DNA of 64,000 nucleotides from Nomia melanderi (Eukaryota; Arthropoda; Insecta; Hymenoptera; Halictidae): the NCBI RefSeq assembly GCF_051020985.1, contig NC_135001.1, forward strand, positions 17,725,896 to 17,789,895, written 5' to 3'. The notes under the pieces were generated by a model. It did not search any database, was not told where the DNA came from, and was given only the letters and a program-made list of their open reading frames with translations. Positions 25,835-36,149 of the stretch are shown in pieces (within the stretch, counting starts at the first letter, position 1; every line of letters begins with the position of its first letter). The position numbers and the translations under genes were made by a program.

Positions 25835-26291
25835 TTAACACGTTATGCCATGAAGGGGATTCATCGGTGACTCCCCAACTAAATCGAATAACTACAGTTC
25901 ACTCAATTAAATGATTATTTGAAAACATTTTTCTATATTATAAATTATGTTACCGAATATAGTGATATTCGGCTAGATGAACGTGCAATAATAATAATGC
26001 AATTCAATCAAATGATTTAACCCTTTGCAGTCGAAGATACTTTGAAATGTACGAAACTTTCAATAGAAGCTAAATTATCTACCAATTGCATAATCAGTAG
26101 AAAAAAAAGAAACTTCACGCTGGTGGTCTCTTGTCGTTTGAATAATTCAATCATTCGTTTGCGATTTACTCTTCTTAATGTGAACATTTCATCTCGACGA
26201 AATGTCGACATTCGTCCGCAAAGGGTAAACATTATATTTTTTCATTTTGTGTATTTTCGTCTAAGAAATCATACGGCGTTCAACGTGTTAA
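25835..26291. mobile_element. Middle MITE of the nest, CACGTT family
   Basis: Termini are TTAACACGTTATGCCATG and GGCGTTCAACGTGTTAA, imperfect inverted repeats flanked by TTAA. The paralogue at 30.7 kb reads ATATTAAACATTT with no insert at this point, so this is a filled site and the TTAA was duplicated on insertion. Confidence 0.8.
26017..26229. mobile_element. Innermost MITE of the nest, CCCTTTGC family
   Basis: The element starts TTAACCCTTTGCAGTCG and ends TCGTCCGCAAAGGGTAAA, so the right TTAA has decayed by one base. It contains a hairpin CATTTC...GAAATG and has no coding capacity. Confidence 0.75.
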
Positions 26292-26405
26292 ATATTTTAA
26301 TGGATCTTAAAGAAACTACCCTGAAATTATTAGATTCTCCACACATCCAAATTTTGGACTGAGGAGGAAAATAAAAGATCGAAGAAATCTTATGACAGTT
26401 CTCAT

Positions 26406-28212
26406 TTTCGTTGGGAATACTATAAAAATTAGTTGCAGTTGAAATAGAAAGTTGTATTTTTAATATTTGGAAACTTTGCTTGGTTTTATAGAAATAGTTA
26501 TGTTTATTAATATTTATGAGATTTTATTTGGAATTCAATTCTTATTTACTGATAATTGATTAGAAACGTGAAATATTTTTAGTTCGTACAAATTTGTCTT
26601 TACTATTCGAAACTATTCAAAAGGTGAATATTATAAGTAAAATAGAGGACAAACATCATCGTTACATACTTTTAAGAATAGAAGTTACTTTACAGCTTAT
26701 TATTGTGAAATTTCAGTATTGATATTTATATTACTGATGATTAAATGTTCAAACATTGTTCATAGTAACTCATAAGTTATAAATGAAAAGATATGACGCT
26801 ACTTTTATATATTTATTTATTATAAAAATTTATTTTTTCATACAACTTAGGAGAATTATAATTAATACATGAAAGATTTCTCTATTTTCTAGTACAGTTT
26901 AATTTCTAAAACTTTTTAAGTTTTTATGGATAAATTGAAAATATATACCTAAATAAATACATACGTGAACATGTTTAAAATAAATAGATAATAATGAATA
27001 ATTATTTGGTACTATGGTTTGTTACACTATTATATAGTTATTTACTCTATTGAACATTTCACTTCGATATTACATATTTTATATATTATATTTTATATCT
27101 TGTATTTTATATCTTATATTTTATATCTTATATTAGTAAATAAAAACAACAATATTAAGTACACAAAAAATACTCATTCGTAACACAAACATTAGTTCTT
27201 TTCCAACAATTCAATGTTATTAAATGAAGGTTATTGCATTCTAAGAAAACAGATCGAAAAATTCTTTTCCTTTATAGGTTTCTATATTTTGAAATTTAGA
27301 CACGTTGCCTTGTGTAGTTTGCTTATCAGGATAATAGTGCTGTATAATTATGATGCCACGTATGCAAATGAAACGATTAAATATTAGATTTGTATCTTGT
27401 TTGTGAATCTTCGTATGTAAACACGTCAATATGCCTAACAATGATTTCCTATTCTAATGATCTCCTTAATGTTAATTCATGTAATCGCAATGCTATGCCC
27501 TGCAGTTGTACCAGTTGTACCATCAATGTTGACTTATCTTAATATAGTACAGAACAGCCTCTCTCTTTTAGTCAAATTAGTACGAAGACAAAAGTGTTTA
27601 AACAAAGAAAGTATTTGATAATAGAACAATAACAGTCCTCAAATGAAATTTTATTTATATAAAATAATATAACAGAAATAATAAATAACTGTTTTAATAT
27701 TTTAAATTAGATTTTGCTAAAACTGTTGAAAAATTTACAGATAATCATTAAAATAAGATATTATTACTGTAAAACCTTAGTAATGTTATTTTCACTCGTA
27801 ACGAAAAGTCCTCATCTCTTTCTAATTTTGTTTAATTAAAATTATGTTAAATATATTACACAGTCTTCTCATAAAATATGGACAATAAATCGTTAATTCT
27901 ATTTTTCTTTATAATTACCTTCGTAATCAACATGGTTGAAACTTAATACAATAAGTTTTTCCCGATAAGTAATCGTACGGTCCATCACTTGTCTGCTTCG
28001 TTACATTTTTCAAATTTCTAGTCTGCTATACCTTCCGTACGATGTTTCAGTCTAAATTTTAAGTTATGATTCCATTGTATAATTACAGCTTCACGAATTT
28101 CGAATAACAATTAAACCTTCAGATAAAATTTACCTGATATAACTAACTGAATTTGGTCTGTGCCGAAGATAGTTCCTAAACTCGCCGCTACACAGCGCTG
28201 ATGAACAACTAG
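26406..28212. other. Spacer between U1 copies 2 and 3
   Basis: The stretch is AT-rich and no gene is recognisable. It contains a short tandem array of TATTTTATATCT-type units at about 27074-27133. Confidence 0.5.
27074..27133. repeat. Minisatellite with 11-14-bp AT-rich units
   Basis: The motif ATTTTATATCTT/A is repeated four to five times with small changes. It is a simple tandem repeat without other features. Confidence 0.7.
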
Positions 28213-28233
28213 TTTCTCGCTGCAGGAATTGTA
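28213..28233 (+). promoter_or_regulatory. PSEA-like snRNA promoter element, U1 copy 3
   Basis: TTTCTCGCTGCAGGAATTGT starts at -60, one base closer than in the other copies. The first eight bases are identical to copies 1 and 2. Confidence 0.75.
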
Positions 28234-28272
28234 CGCTGTACGTTTAAATAAGAGTGGGGAAGAGCAGAAAGC

Positions 28273-28434
28273 ATACTTACCTGGCGTAGAGGTTACCGTG
28301 ATCACGAAGGCGGTTCCTCCAGGGCGAGGCTCTTCCATTGCACTACGGTTGAGATGACCCCTGCGAATATCCCTAATGTGGATATCTCGGACGTACAATT
28401 TTTGTTAGTCGGGACTGCGTTCGCGCTATCCCGG
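28273..28434 (+). ncRNA. U1 spliceosomal snRNA, copy 3
   Basis: The 162-nt gene carries the splice-site-pairing 5' end, GATCACGAAGG, ATTGCACTACGG, Sm site AATTTTTG and terminal hairpin. Private changes are GGGCGAGG (others GGGTGAGG or GGGATGAGG), GAGATGACCCC (others GAGCTGACCCC) and CGCTATCCC shared with copy 2. The C-to-A change lies in the stem II base and may weaken it slightly. The 3' flank differs from copies 1 and 4. Confidence 0.96.
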
Positions 28435-28480
28435 AGTAAACTAATGTACAAAAATAAATTTTTCTTCTAAAAGAGGCTTC

Positions 28481-28746
28481 TTTTATAACTGCTGTAGGCC
28501 CCAGTGATATTTTGTACTCAAAGTGGTGAATAAAATTAAGTAATCAGTTCACTTAACTTTTATATGCCCAGGCTTGGAAGTTTAATGTCATTGTAACTTG
28601 AAGGTTACAAAATATATTCGTTTGATGAAATTACTGAAACTATTGAATATGTTGTTAATTCATATTCATATGTGGATATCTATTAATTTTGTATTGCATA
28701 GATTTTGTTATAGTCATGAACAAAAATTCGGCCTGTAGAGGGTTAA
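28481..28746. mobile_element. Possible degraded TTAA MITE after U1 copy 3
   Basis: The left end TAACTGCTGTAGGCCCCAGT resembles the terminus of the outer element at 25787 and of 30696; the right end reads CGGCCTGTAGAGGGTTAA. Only the right TTAA is intact. The call rests on these weakly matching ends. Confidence 0.4.
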
Positions 28747-28762
28747 AATAAATCATGTTCTC

Positions 28763-29007
28763 TTAACACGTTGAGTGCTGCACGATTTAGCTGAGAAAAA
28801 TGTGCAAAATGTGATAATAAATGTAGCATCAACTTATGTAATTGAATTACGTTATTATTATTACATGTTTATCTTGTCGAATATCGCTGCATTGGCTAGC
28901 ATTATTTATAATATAGAAAATTTTTCAAATCGTAGTTTAATTGAATGAATTATACTAATTCGATTTGGTGAGGTCACCGGTGATCTCCATGGCACCCAAC
29001 GTGTTGA
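28763..29007. mobile_element. TTAA MITE, CACGTT family
   Basis: The left terminus is TTAACACGTTGAGTGCTGC. The right part has GGTCACCGGTGATCTCC, a subterminal palindrome, and ends GGCACCCAACGTGTTGA, where the TTAA has one change. Non-coding, about 245 bp. Confidence 0.72.
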
Positions 29008-30300
29008 TTGTAGTTTACTGCGTTAATTTGGAGAATTTTAAATATTCTTTTATATGCTGGGACGTATACATTTTATATTAACATTAACACGTCCGACATT
29101 TAATGTGTAATATATCTAGAATTTCCGATTAAAAATATTAACTGTTGAGTGGCATTCTAATTTCAATAAATGGAACTTAGTTGCATTGTAATAAAAATCA
29201 AACTGATTGTAAAGAACACATTTTTATCACATTTGTAAACTTGTGTTCACATTGTATGTATATGAATGCATATAGTCAAAGATTTAGTAAAATTTATGTT
29301 TAACGTAACCATTCAGTATAATTATTGAGCACGTGCCATTAAATTTGAATTGAAGTAAATAGTAATATGTATTATATTAACAATCTGTTGGATAAACAAA
29401 ATTGATACATCGAAAGTTTAAAAATAAAATATACAAGTTTGTACTGCATAAAGGACTAGCTATGGAAAGTCGTTGGAATTTGTTTTGCAAAGTAGAGTAT
29501 TTTAGAAGCAACAGTAAAATCAATTCGATAAGAATAAATCATAATTTTATCATCGTAGCTTTCATAGTTACATGCTTATTTTCCCACTGCACTATATAAT
29601 TCAAATTTACTCTCCTCAAAGACTGTCATCTCGACTTATATGATTACCTGAACATACGCAGAGATTAAAATAGTGGTATGAAAATATATCCACATTTTGA
29701 AGACATGAAAATTATTCAAATATTCTGGGACACTCAATCTATCGAATCTAAAACGTCAGTCTGTACGTAATTGCATTTTAACTATTGATTTGAAAGATAT
29801 TAAGAATCAATACACTGATATTATTTATTAAGTCTAATATATTTTACTTCAAATTTTCATTTACAGTATAAACGTAATCCACGAATTTCGAAACTATAAA
29901 TATACAGTATTAATATTTTTCGTAACTTTCGAGAAATTTTGACAATTATCATTCGCGAAAAAATTGTTTGCCACGTTACGACGACAATAAGATGTAAAAA
30001 TAAATAATACGTGTAATTTTTCGTATTTTACAAAACGTGTATATAGTTTGATCCACGTGTTTCCTTCATTGAAAGACTGACACAATAAATAATACCAGGA
30101 ATCGATTACCTCTCTATGAGTCTACAATTACACGAAGTTTGATAAACTTCTGTTGGAAGGATTGTATGTTCCACGTGAATCGACGACGAATCGTCGGAAT
30201 TTTTTGGATTTTTGTATAGAATGATGATTAGAAGGTTGCGGAACTATTAGAGGCGTAGCAAAAGCGACAGTCTCTAGTTAAACAATACGAGAAGCGCGTG
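29008..30300. other. Spacer without a supported gene
   Basis: The stretch is AT-rich. A further solo terminus, TTAACACGTCCGACATTTAA, occurs near 29090. I see no RNA gene or coding exon. Confidence 0.5.
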
Positions 30301-30480
30301 TATGGTCCGTTTAAGCATCCGTGTGAGAGGCTGTCGGTCGTTTCCGTATGTCAGGCGCTGGAGACGTGTTAGAAGTTAACAGGCCAGGTGGGCTGGCTTA
30401 GTGATAGTTGATGCAAGTGCAGGCTAGCCAGCAGGACGAAGGAAAGGAATTAAACAGACAGAGAGTCCTCGCAAATTGAG
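30300..30480 (+). promoter_or_regulatory. GC-richer island with hairpin, possible non-coding first exon
   Basis: A patch with clearly higher G+C lies between AT-rich flanks. It holds GCTGGCTTAG (30392-30401) that can pair with CTAGCCAGC (30424-30432) around a 22-nt loop, and a donor-like CAG|GTGGGC at about 30389. There is no open frame of note. It could be a promoter with 5'-UTR exon or a conserved RNA hairpin; I cannot choose. Confidence 0.25.
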
Positions 30481-30695
30481 TTGAACGGGTCTGGAATTTA
30501 AACATTCAAATTAACCTATTTAGCAAGTCAAAAAGGTTAATGTGTGCTCGTCGGTTTTCATGCTCTCAGATTTCTAATATTCAATCGATATTGCTGCATC
30601 TTTTCTGAACATTCACTTTTTCTTCTTCACGGACATTTACATTCTTAACACATTTCATGGTTATAGAAACAGGCTGGGAAGTTTGTCGTAGCTTA

Positions 30696-30931
30696 TTAAC
30701 CCTTTGAACTCTGTAGGCTCCAATATTGCACCAGTTATAATATTAAACATTTGACTGAATCTTAAAGAAATTACCCTAAAATTATTAGATTCTCGGCACA
30801 TCCAGATTTTGTACTAAGAAGGAAAATAAAAGATCGAAGAAATGTTATATTTTTTCGTATTCATCACCAGGACCAAAAATGTCTTGGAGTTGCTGGTAGA
30901 TTGGAAAATCAGGTGGAGTGCTAAGGGTTAA
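30696..30931. mobile_element. Intact TTAA MITE, relative of the 25787 element (empty site)
   Basis: The element starts TTAACCCTTTGAACTCTG and ends GGAGTGCTAAGGGTTAA, with TTAA on both sides. Inner sequence (TTAAAGAAATTACCC, GGAAAATAAAAGATCGAAGA) matches the outer element at 25787-26405 but without the nested insertions. Confidence 0.78.
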
Positions 30932-31015
30932 GGGTAACTGTACCATAAACTTACCCCTATATTAAGGGTAAATGGTTCATAAAGTTACCGTTAGAGTGCG
31001 TCAACGATGAAGATC

Positions 31016-31036
31016 TTTCCCGCAGTCAAAATTGTG
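31016..31036 (+). promoter_or_regulatory. PSEA-like snRNA promoter element, U1 copy 4
   Basis: TTTCCCGCAGTCAAAATTGT starts at -61. One of the first eight bases differs from the other copies (TTTCCCGC against TTTCTCGC). Confidence 0.78.
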
Positions 31037-31076
31037 TAGTGCAGTCCTCAAATACTGTTGAGGAGGGGAGGAAAGC

Positions 31077-31238
31077 ATACTTACCTGGCGTAGAGGTTAC
31101 CGTGATCACGAAGGCGGTTCCTCCGGGATGAGGCTCTTCCATTGCACTACGGTTGAGCTGACCCCTGCGAATATCCCTAATGTGGATATCTCGGACGTAC
31201 AATTTTTGTTAGTCGGGACTGCGTTCGCGCTCTCCCGG
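31077..31238 (+). ncRNA. U1 spliceosomal snRNA, copy 4
   Basis: The 162-nt gene is almost identical to copy 1; the difference is CTCCGGGATGAGG in place of CTCCAGGGTGAGG at the stem I/II junction. The 5' end, U1-70K loop, U1A loop, Sm site and terminal hairpin are intact. The first 30 or so bases of 3' flank (ATAATTAAATTGAAAAAATA) and a further ~550 bp are shared with copy 1, pointing to a recent common duplication or gene conversion. Confidence 0.97.
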
Positions 31239-31239
31239 A

Positions 31240-31810
31240 TAATTAAATTGAAAAAATAAACACCTTGTTGAAACAGGCTGCTGTGTTTTTTAAATTTAGA
31301 AGCATTTCTTGATCTTTGTGGAAAGTAAATTTGTGTATAAGTATTGAATTTTATTTGGAAATCAATTTTCTTTTGAACAAAAAAGTTATATGTAGTTTTA
31401 TAAATATTGGTTTATTGAACATAATCGTTGAAGTATTTTTCTTTGCTGTAAAAGTGAGTTACTGGCTATAGAACAATTCGAAAATTAAATATTTTATGAT
31501 ATGAAGTAAATGTGGTGCGAACAGCAGTATATTACACAATATTAATTTAACATTATTATACAATATTAAATCCTCTACAGATAAGTGTTGTTAGATTCTA
31601 GCATACTTTGATGAATACAATATCGGTTCCGAATTTTCAATATTTTAGACGCTTCCTAGATTACATTATAAATTTTTTAGAATTTCTTCCCCATGTCTTT
31701 CTGATTCATCCTTACAATATTAGTTCGAAATTTTCGGATTTTAGACGTTTCCGAAAATTACATTATAAATTTTCAAGAATCCGTCTTCATGTCTTTCTGA
31801 TTCATCATAC
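31240..31810 (+). repeat. 3'-flank duplication of U1 copy 4 (pairs with 24064-24655)
   Basis: The block is collinear with the flank of copy 1, including CTAGCATACTTTGATGAATA and two related units of TTTCTGATTCATC. Short deletions in this copy (for example of AGACATT within GTAGACATTTTTC) separate the two. Confidence 0.88.
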
Positions 31811-32168
31811 CATTTGTAAAAATTAAGAATCGTAAACTTAGAAATTAATTTTTTAAAGAGAAATATGTCAGCTCTGATGTATCTCAAGATTCTGTCTGAA
31901 GACCAATGCTTGTTGACCTATATATTACTAACCTATACATTTCTGTTACAGGATTATCCACTTAACTTGGAATCCTTGCATGTGAGAACGAGCGCGAATG
32001 GCATCATCGCGGTATAAATGGATTCTAATACATTCATCGTTCTCGAGATTTTTCACATTTCCTGAGTCCCGGAGGCGGATCTCGTCGAAACTGAACATAC
32101 AATTTTTTACTTCTGATCTGGAACGTTTTATTATCTGATTGCTGGCACATTTGGAGTCTTTTCCGTCA

Positions 32169-32414
32169 TTAACCCTTTGCACTCGGAAGTATTTCGTCAG
32201 AAATATTTAACATTTTCTAACTAGACACAGACGATATTTTTCGAAATTAACTCAAAGAACAATCGCAGGTGAATTGAGAAACAAAGCTTTTTTATCCCAA
32301 TATTTTACACACCGATGCATTATATACAGTTCAATATTGAATATCAAATTTCACAGTTTTACTACATGAAATCAAGTGGTGACTGAGAGCCACCTCTCGA
32401 GTGCGAAGAGTTAA
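32169..32414. mobile_element. Complete TTAA MITE, CCCTTTGCACTCG family
   Basis: Termini TTAACCCTTTGCACTCG and CTCGAGTGCGAAGAGTTAA are inverted repeats with TTAA on each side. A subterminal palindrome GGTGACTGAGAGCCACC lies at 32378-32394. It has no coding capacity; 246 bp is typical of a MITE. TTAA targets and a CCC start fit piggyBac-mobilised elements (inference). Confidence 0.85.
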
Positions 32415-34769
32415 AAGAATTTCCAGTTTGCGGTGTGCAACGAATTGAGCATTATCAGAATGAAATTTTATTCAAATAATTATTCAGACAAAGCTTTCGT
32501 TTTATTTCGTACTTCCTTTTTTACTTTATCTTAAATATCACTTACGTATTAATGTACTTGAAAAATAGATTTTAATATTTTGTGTTCCATTCAAGATTTA
32601 AACATTTAATATTTGAACTCAGCAAGAATATGGAAATGCTTCTTCTCTATAAATAATTTAAGAATAACTTTCTTTAAAAAATAACACAGTGTATTATTAT
32701 GTCTCTTTATATGTAAATAAATCTATTTATTATCTTCATTGATGTAACTATTCGTTTTTTGCATATTACATGAAAGTGTTCAGCTCTGATCTGATCAGTA
32801 ACCGATTTTAATATTGCTCGATAACCGAAACCTGAGCATGGTCAAATTTGATAATGTAAGGGTATCTACCTGCGTACACGTGTAGCTCCAAGATACTGTA
32901 TCTTCTGCGAACACCTTCTACTAATGATAATTAAATTTTGGTACAACAGATAACCTTACTATATAAATATCATATAGAATGGAAAAACTTTTTGTATAAA
33001 AACAAGTTTAACCCTTAAGGAATCACAAATAAACGTAACGTAAGAGATCGGTAGTGTCTAAAGAATCCATATATGAGTAATAATTCAAACAAACGGTGTT
33101 TATTATTGTTTCCATTTACCTCATTAATTTATTTTAAATATTTAATAGATAGTAGTGTTTTCAATGGTTTATGCGTACCAGTAAATGGTTTTTGAGCAAA
33201 CGTAAATGTCAAAATAGATCCAATGGACGCTTTTAATCTTTCAAGCGTTAAAAATGTCACATATCTAATAATAATACGTACTAGAACAGTCTCGAATAAT
33301 TTTATTTAAAATTGACTAATAAACTTTGTCTCTGAAACTCGGTGAATTTCACAGAATTAACGTTACACGTTACATGTAGTATCACTATACGCGTCACAGT
33401 GTTGCTGATCACGTTTATCCTCGCCGACACGGACTCCGATTTAAATAGATATTTCTGTGCGTATAAACGATTGGAAAATACATCATAATATTGACAGGCC
33501 AGGACGTAAATTACTATTTCAAAATAACGATGAAATACCGCAATTTCGTTTATGCATTCAAAAATGTTTGGGAGCGAACCGAGCTCCCTTTGACTGGATA
33601 TTAGACTAAATAAAACTGGGGACAATCGAAACTCTGCTCAGCGCAGTCATTCTTTTGATCTTTTTTCCACGTTTACCAAGAATTTCAATGCGCAGTTAAT
33701 ATAAATTTCTAACGTTGAAATTTAATAATTGTAATGCATACAAATATCTGTGGGTTAAAATTCGATTTCCAGCCTGGACAATTTAAGCTATTTTTTATAC
33801 ATAGACAATTTTGAAAAATGTTTTAAATAAGAGTTACTCAGTCCAGTAAAAGCTATTAAACGAGGTATAATTTACCTGTCATTTCACTTAAAATATTGAA
33901 ACTATTATTGATTTCTCTTTGAGCGTGATTCAATTTTTTCGATACGATGAAGCTTAAAGGAGAAATCATTTCGATACCATAATGCATTCCTAAATACCAC
34001 TGGTTTGAACATAATCTGGAGATATTTAATAATTTGGATGATAATCTTCGTGATGGTGCATCAATTTTTTAACGAAGTACACCTGAGCAGATATAATGAA
34101 TTTATAAATCTCTAAAATAATCTGAATTGCTGAAACATATAACCCATATATCCATTTTTTATCTCGATCGACGATCAAATACCATTTAAACAGTTTCGAA
34201 ATTGGTAAAATGGTAACATGCATTGTCTAATTTTCATACGAACGATAGCATATCTCAATTTCTTATTCGATCTGAATAAGATTTCAAAGATCACGCATGA
34301 AGGTGATCTACTTGACACAGAACAGTTTGTACGGTAAATTAATATCGACTTCATTACATGAAGGGTGTATCGTGCAGATGTCTGTTAGCGGAGCTGCACA
34401 TAACCGTACCGATAAATATGTAAATGTCTTCAAAGGGGATGTCATCGATCGTTTCATAAAGGAGAAATAAAAGTGGGTAAAACAGGATTCAATAAAATCC
34501 GTACTTCTGAATCGCATGGAGGTCTGGCGCAGGTAGATTCGAGTAGCAGTTACAAATTTCCATAGTTGATCGGAGCCTTTGAAGAATAAAGAATGAGACG
34601 ATATCCGTCTCGTAGGGGCGGACGAGTATCGCTAGAAGGTATAACGGAAGGTACGCGTACGCTTATGTATTTACTCACGTGTCTTCCATACTTCCCGATC
34701 GTTTGTAGCAATATAAACAGTAATGTCTTCGAATGTTTAAATACTTTGTCTCCCGTATTGTATTTCATA
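32415..34769. other. Stretch without a supported gene
   Basis: AT-rich with somewhat GC-richer parts at 33350-33660 and 34300-34680. Open frames there (for example 33302-33625 minus) show no family features. Confidence 0.4.
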
Positions 34770-35009
34770 TTAACCCTTTGCACTGGGGAGGTGACTCTCA
34801 GTCACCACTTGGTTCGATGCAGTAAAATTATAAAGCTTGATGTTTAACACTAAACTTTGTATTTCACTATGTGAAATATCAAAGTAAAACAGTTTTCACC
34901 TTTAATTTATCGATTAAATTATTTACATTAGTCGCAACAAGCATCGTCTATATTTTATCAAAGAGCGTTGAATATTCCTAGTGAAAAACTTTCGAGTGCA
35001 AAGGGTTAA
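34770..35009. mobile_element. Complete TTAA MITE, CCCTTTGCACTCG family, opposite orientation
   Basis: Termini are TTAACCCTTTGCACTGGG and TTTCGAGTGCAAAGGGTTAA. The near-perfect palindrome GGTGACTCTCAGTCACC (34790-34806) is next to the left terminus, whereas in the 32.2-kb copy it is next to the right one, so this copy is inverted. Length 240 bp. Confidence 0.87.
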
Positions 35010-35773
35010 CCCTTAACCTGTTAACATTTGTCCTCAAATATTACTTGTTGTGCAGAAAATTCTACATACATACATAATGTAATTTATAATAAAATAAGTA
35101 ATAAAAATGTTTTATAAACTATAATATTAAAACTTCTGTGCGATTAAAAGAAATCTGAAATAACAAAAATAAAATCGGATTTCAATGGAAACGTGATAAG
35201 GATCAAAGGAATTACGAAGAAAATTCTATCCAATAACCGAGCTTTAAATAAAAAAAATAACCTGTTATATATTACGCACGTGGAACGAAAAACATTTGTT
35301 CTCTAAATTACAACTGTTCCTATTTGTTACAGAAGCTAGCAATATCCGTTACACATAACGGATATAATTCTCTAGCTACTAGAAGTAAACAATAACAGTA
35401 GTACCATTTGCATGGTTCACACGTTTCTTCAATAATTTACATGTTGATTTATGGGACTCGTGTTTACAGAATAAACGAAAATTTATTTTCTTTGTAAACT
35501 TTCAATCACTAATGGTGTACAAATGCTTTTTCGAAATGTCTTTTGAATATTTGTCAAATTATGTGTTATTGGTACTATCAAAGAATCATTTCTCTTTAAG
35601 TTTCATTTTGTTGCAAAACTATTTGCAAAATAGTATATGTAGATTCTATCGATGATCAACTAGAATAATGTAGCAGGTATAATAGTATTTAGAAAAATCG
35701 ATTGTCCATTATACTATAAAGAATATTAATGGAGTTTCACAATTGTTGTAGTGATAACGTAATAAGTAACCAG
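35010..35773. other. Stretch without a supported gene
   Basis: AT-rich. It begins directly after the MITE with CCCTTAACCTGTTAAC and shows nothing else of note. Confidence 0.5.
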
Positions 35774-36071
35774 TCAATTGCGTTCGACGAGTATTCGCGT
35801 CATCTTAAAGCTTTAAATGATACTACTTCTTTCAATGATGAATTATTTATTTCTTCAGATAAACATGCAATTCTTTGTTTTGCTTTAGTTTTTAATTAAA
35901 ACATACCCTAGCTGCATTCGTCCTGCGTTTCACGAGTACACCGTTCATTTTTCCATTTTACTGCGCGCAAAACGAAAGATTTTTTAAACGAAATTCCACA
36001 GTTAACAGATTAATAAAATATCGCAACTATAAAGATTGCTACTGAAACAGACGCTGGTCGCAAACGTGTTA
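35774..36071. mobile_element. TTAA-type MITE, TGCGTTCG family
   Basis: The left end TCAATTGCGTTCGACGAG matches the element at 15594. Family homology runs to AATTCCACAGTTAACAG (36013). A further TTAA at 36068-36071 is preceded by CTGGTCGCAAACGTG, whose reverse complement resembles the left terminus, so the true right end may be there. Confidence 0.55.
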
Positions 36072-36149
36072 AACCAATTGCTCAAGATGAATTAATTCTA
36101 AAATTCCTACAAACCCCTTACAAACATTACGGAGTATCATTGAAATCGG

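Larger units (their letters stand above)
25787..26405. mobile_element. Triple-nested TTAA MITEs: outermost element
   Basis: The outer element starts TTAACTTTTTGAACTTTGTAGG and resumes at 26292 with GGATCTTAAAGAAACTACCC. Its uninterrupted relative is at 30696-30931. Between the two halves sits a second MITE (25835-26291), which itself contains a third (26017-26229). The right boundary of the outer copy is degraded, so 26405 is approximate. Confidence 0.7.

Noticed and set aside
33302..33625. 107-codon minus-strand frame
   Set aside because: No motif, no credible splice sites and no family resemblance.
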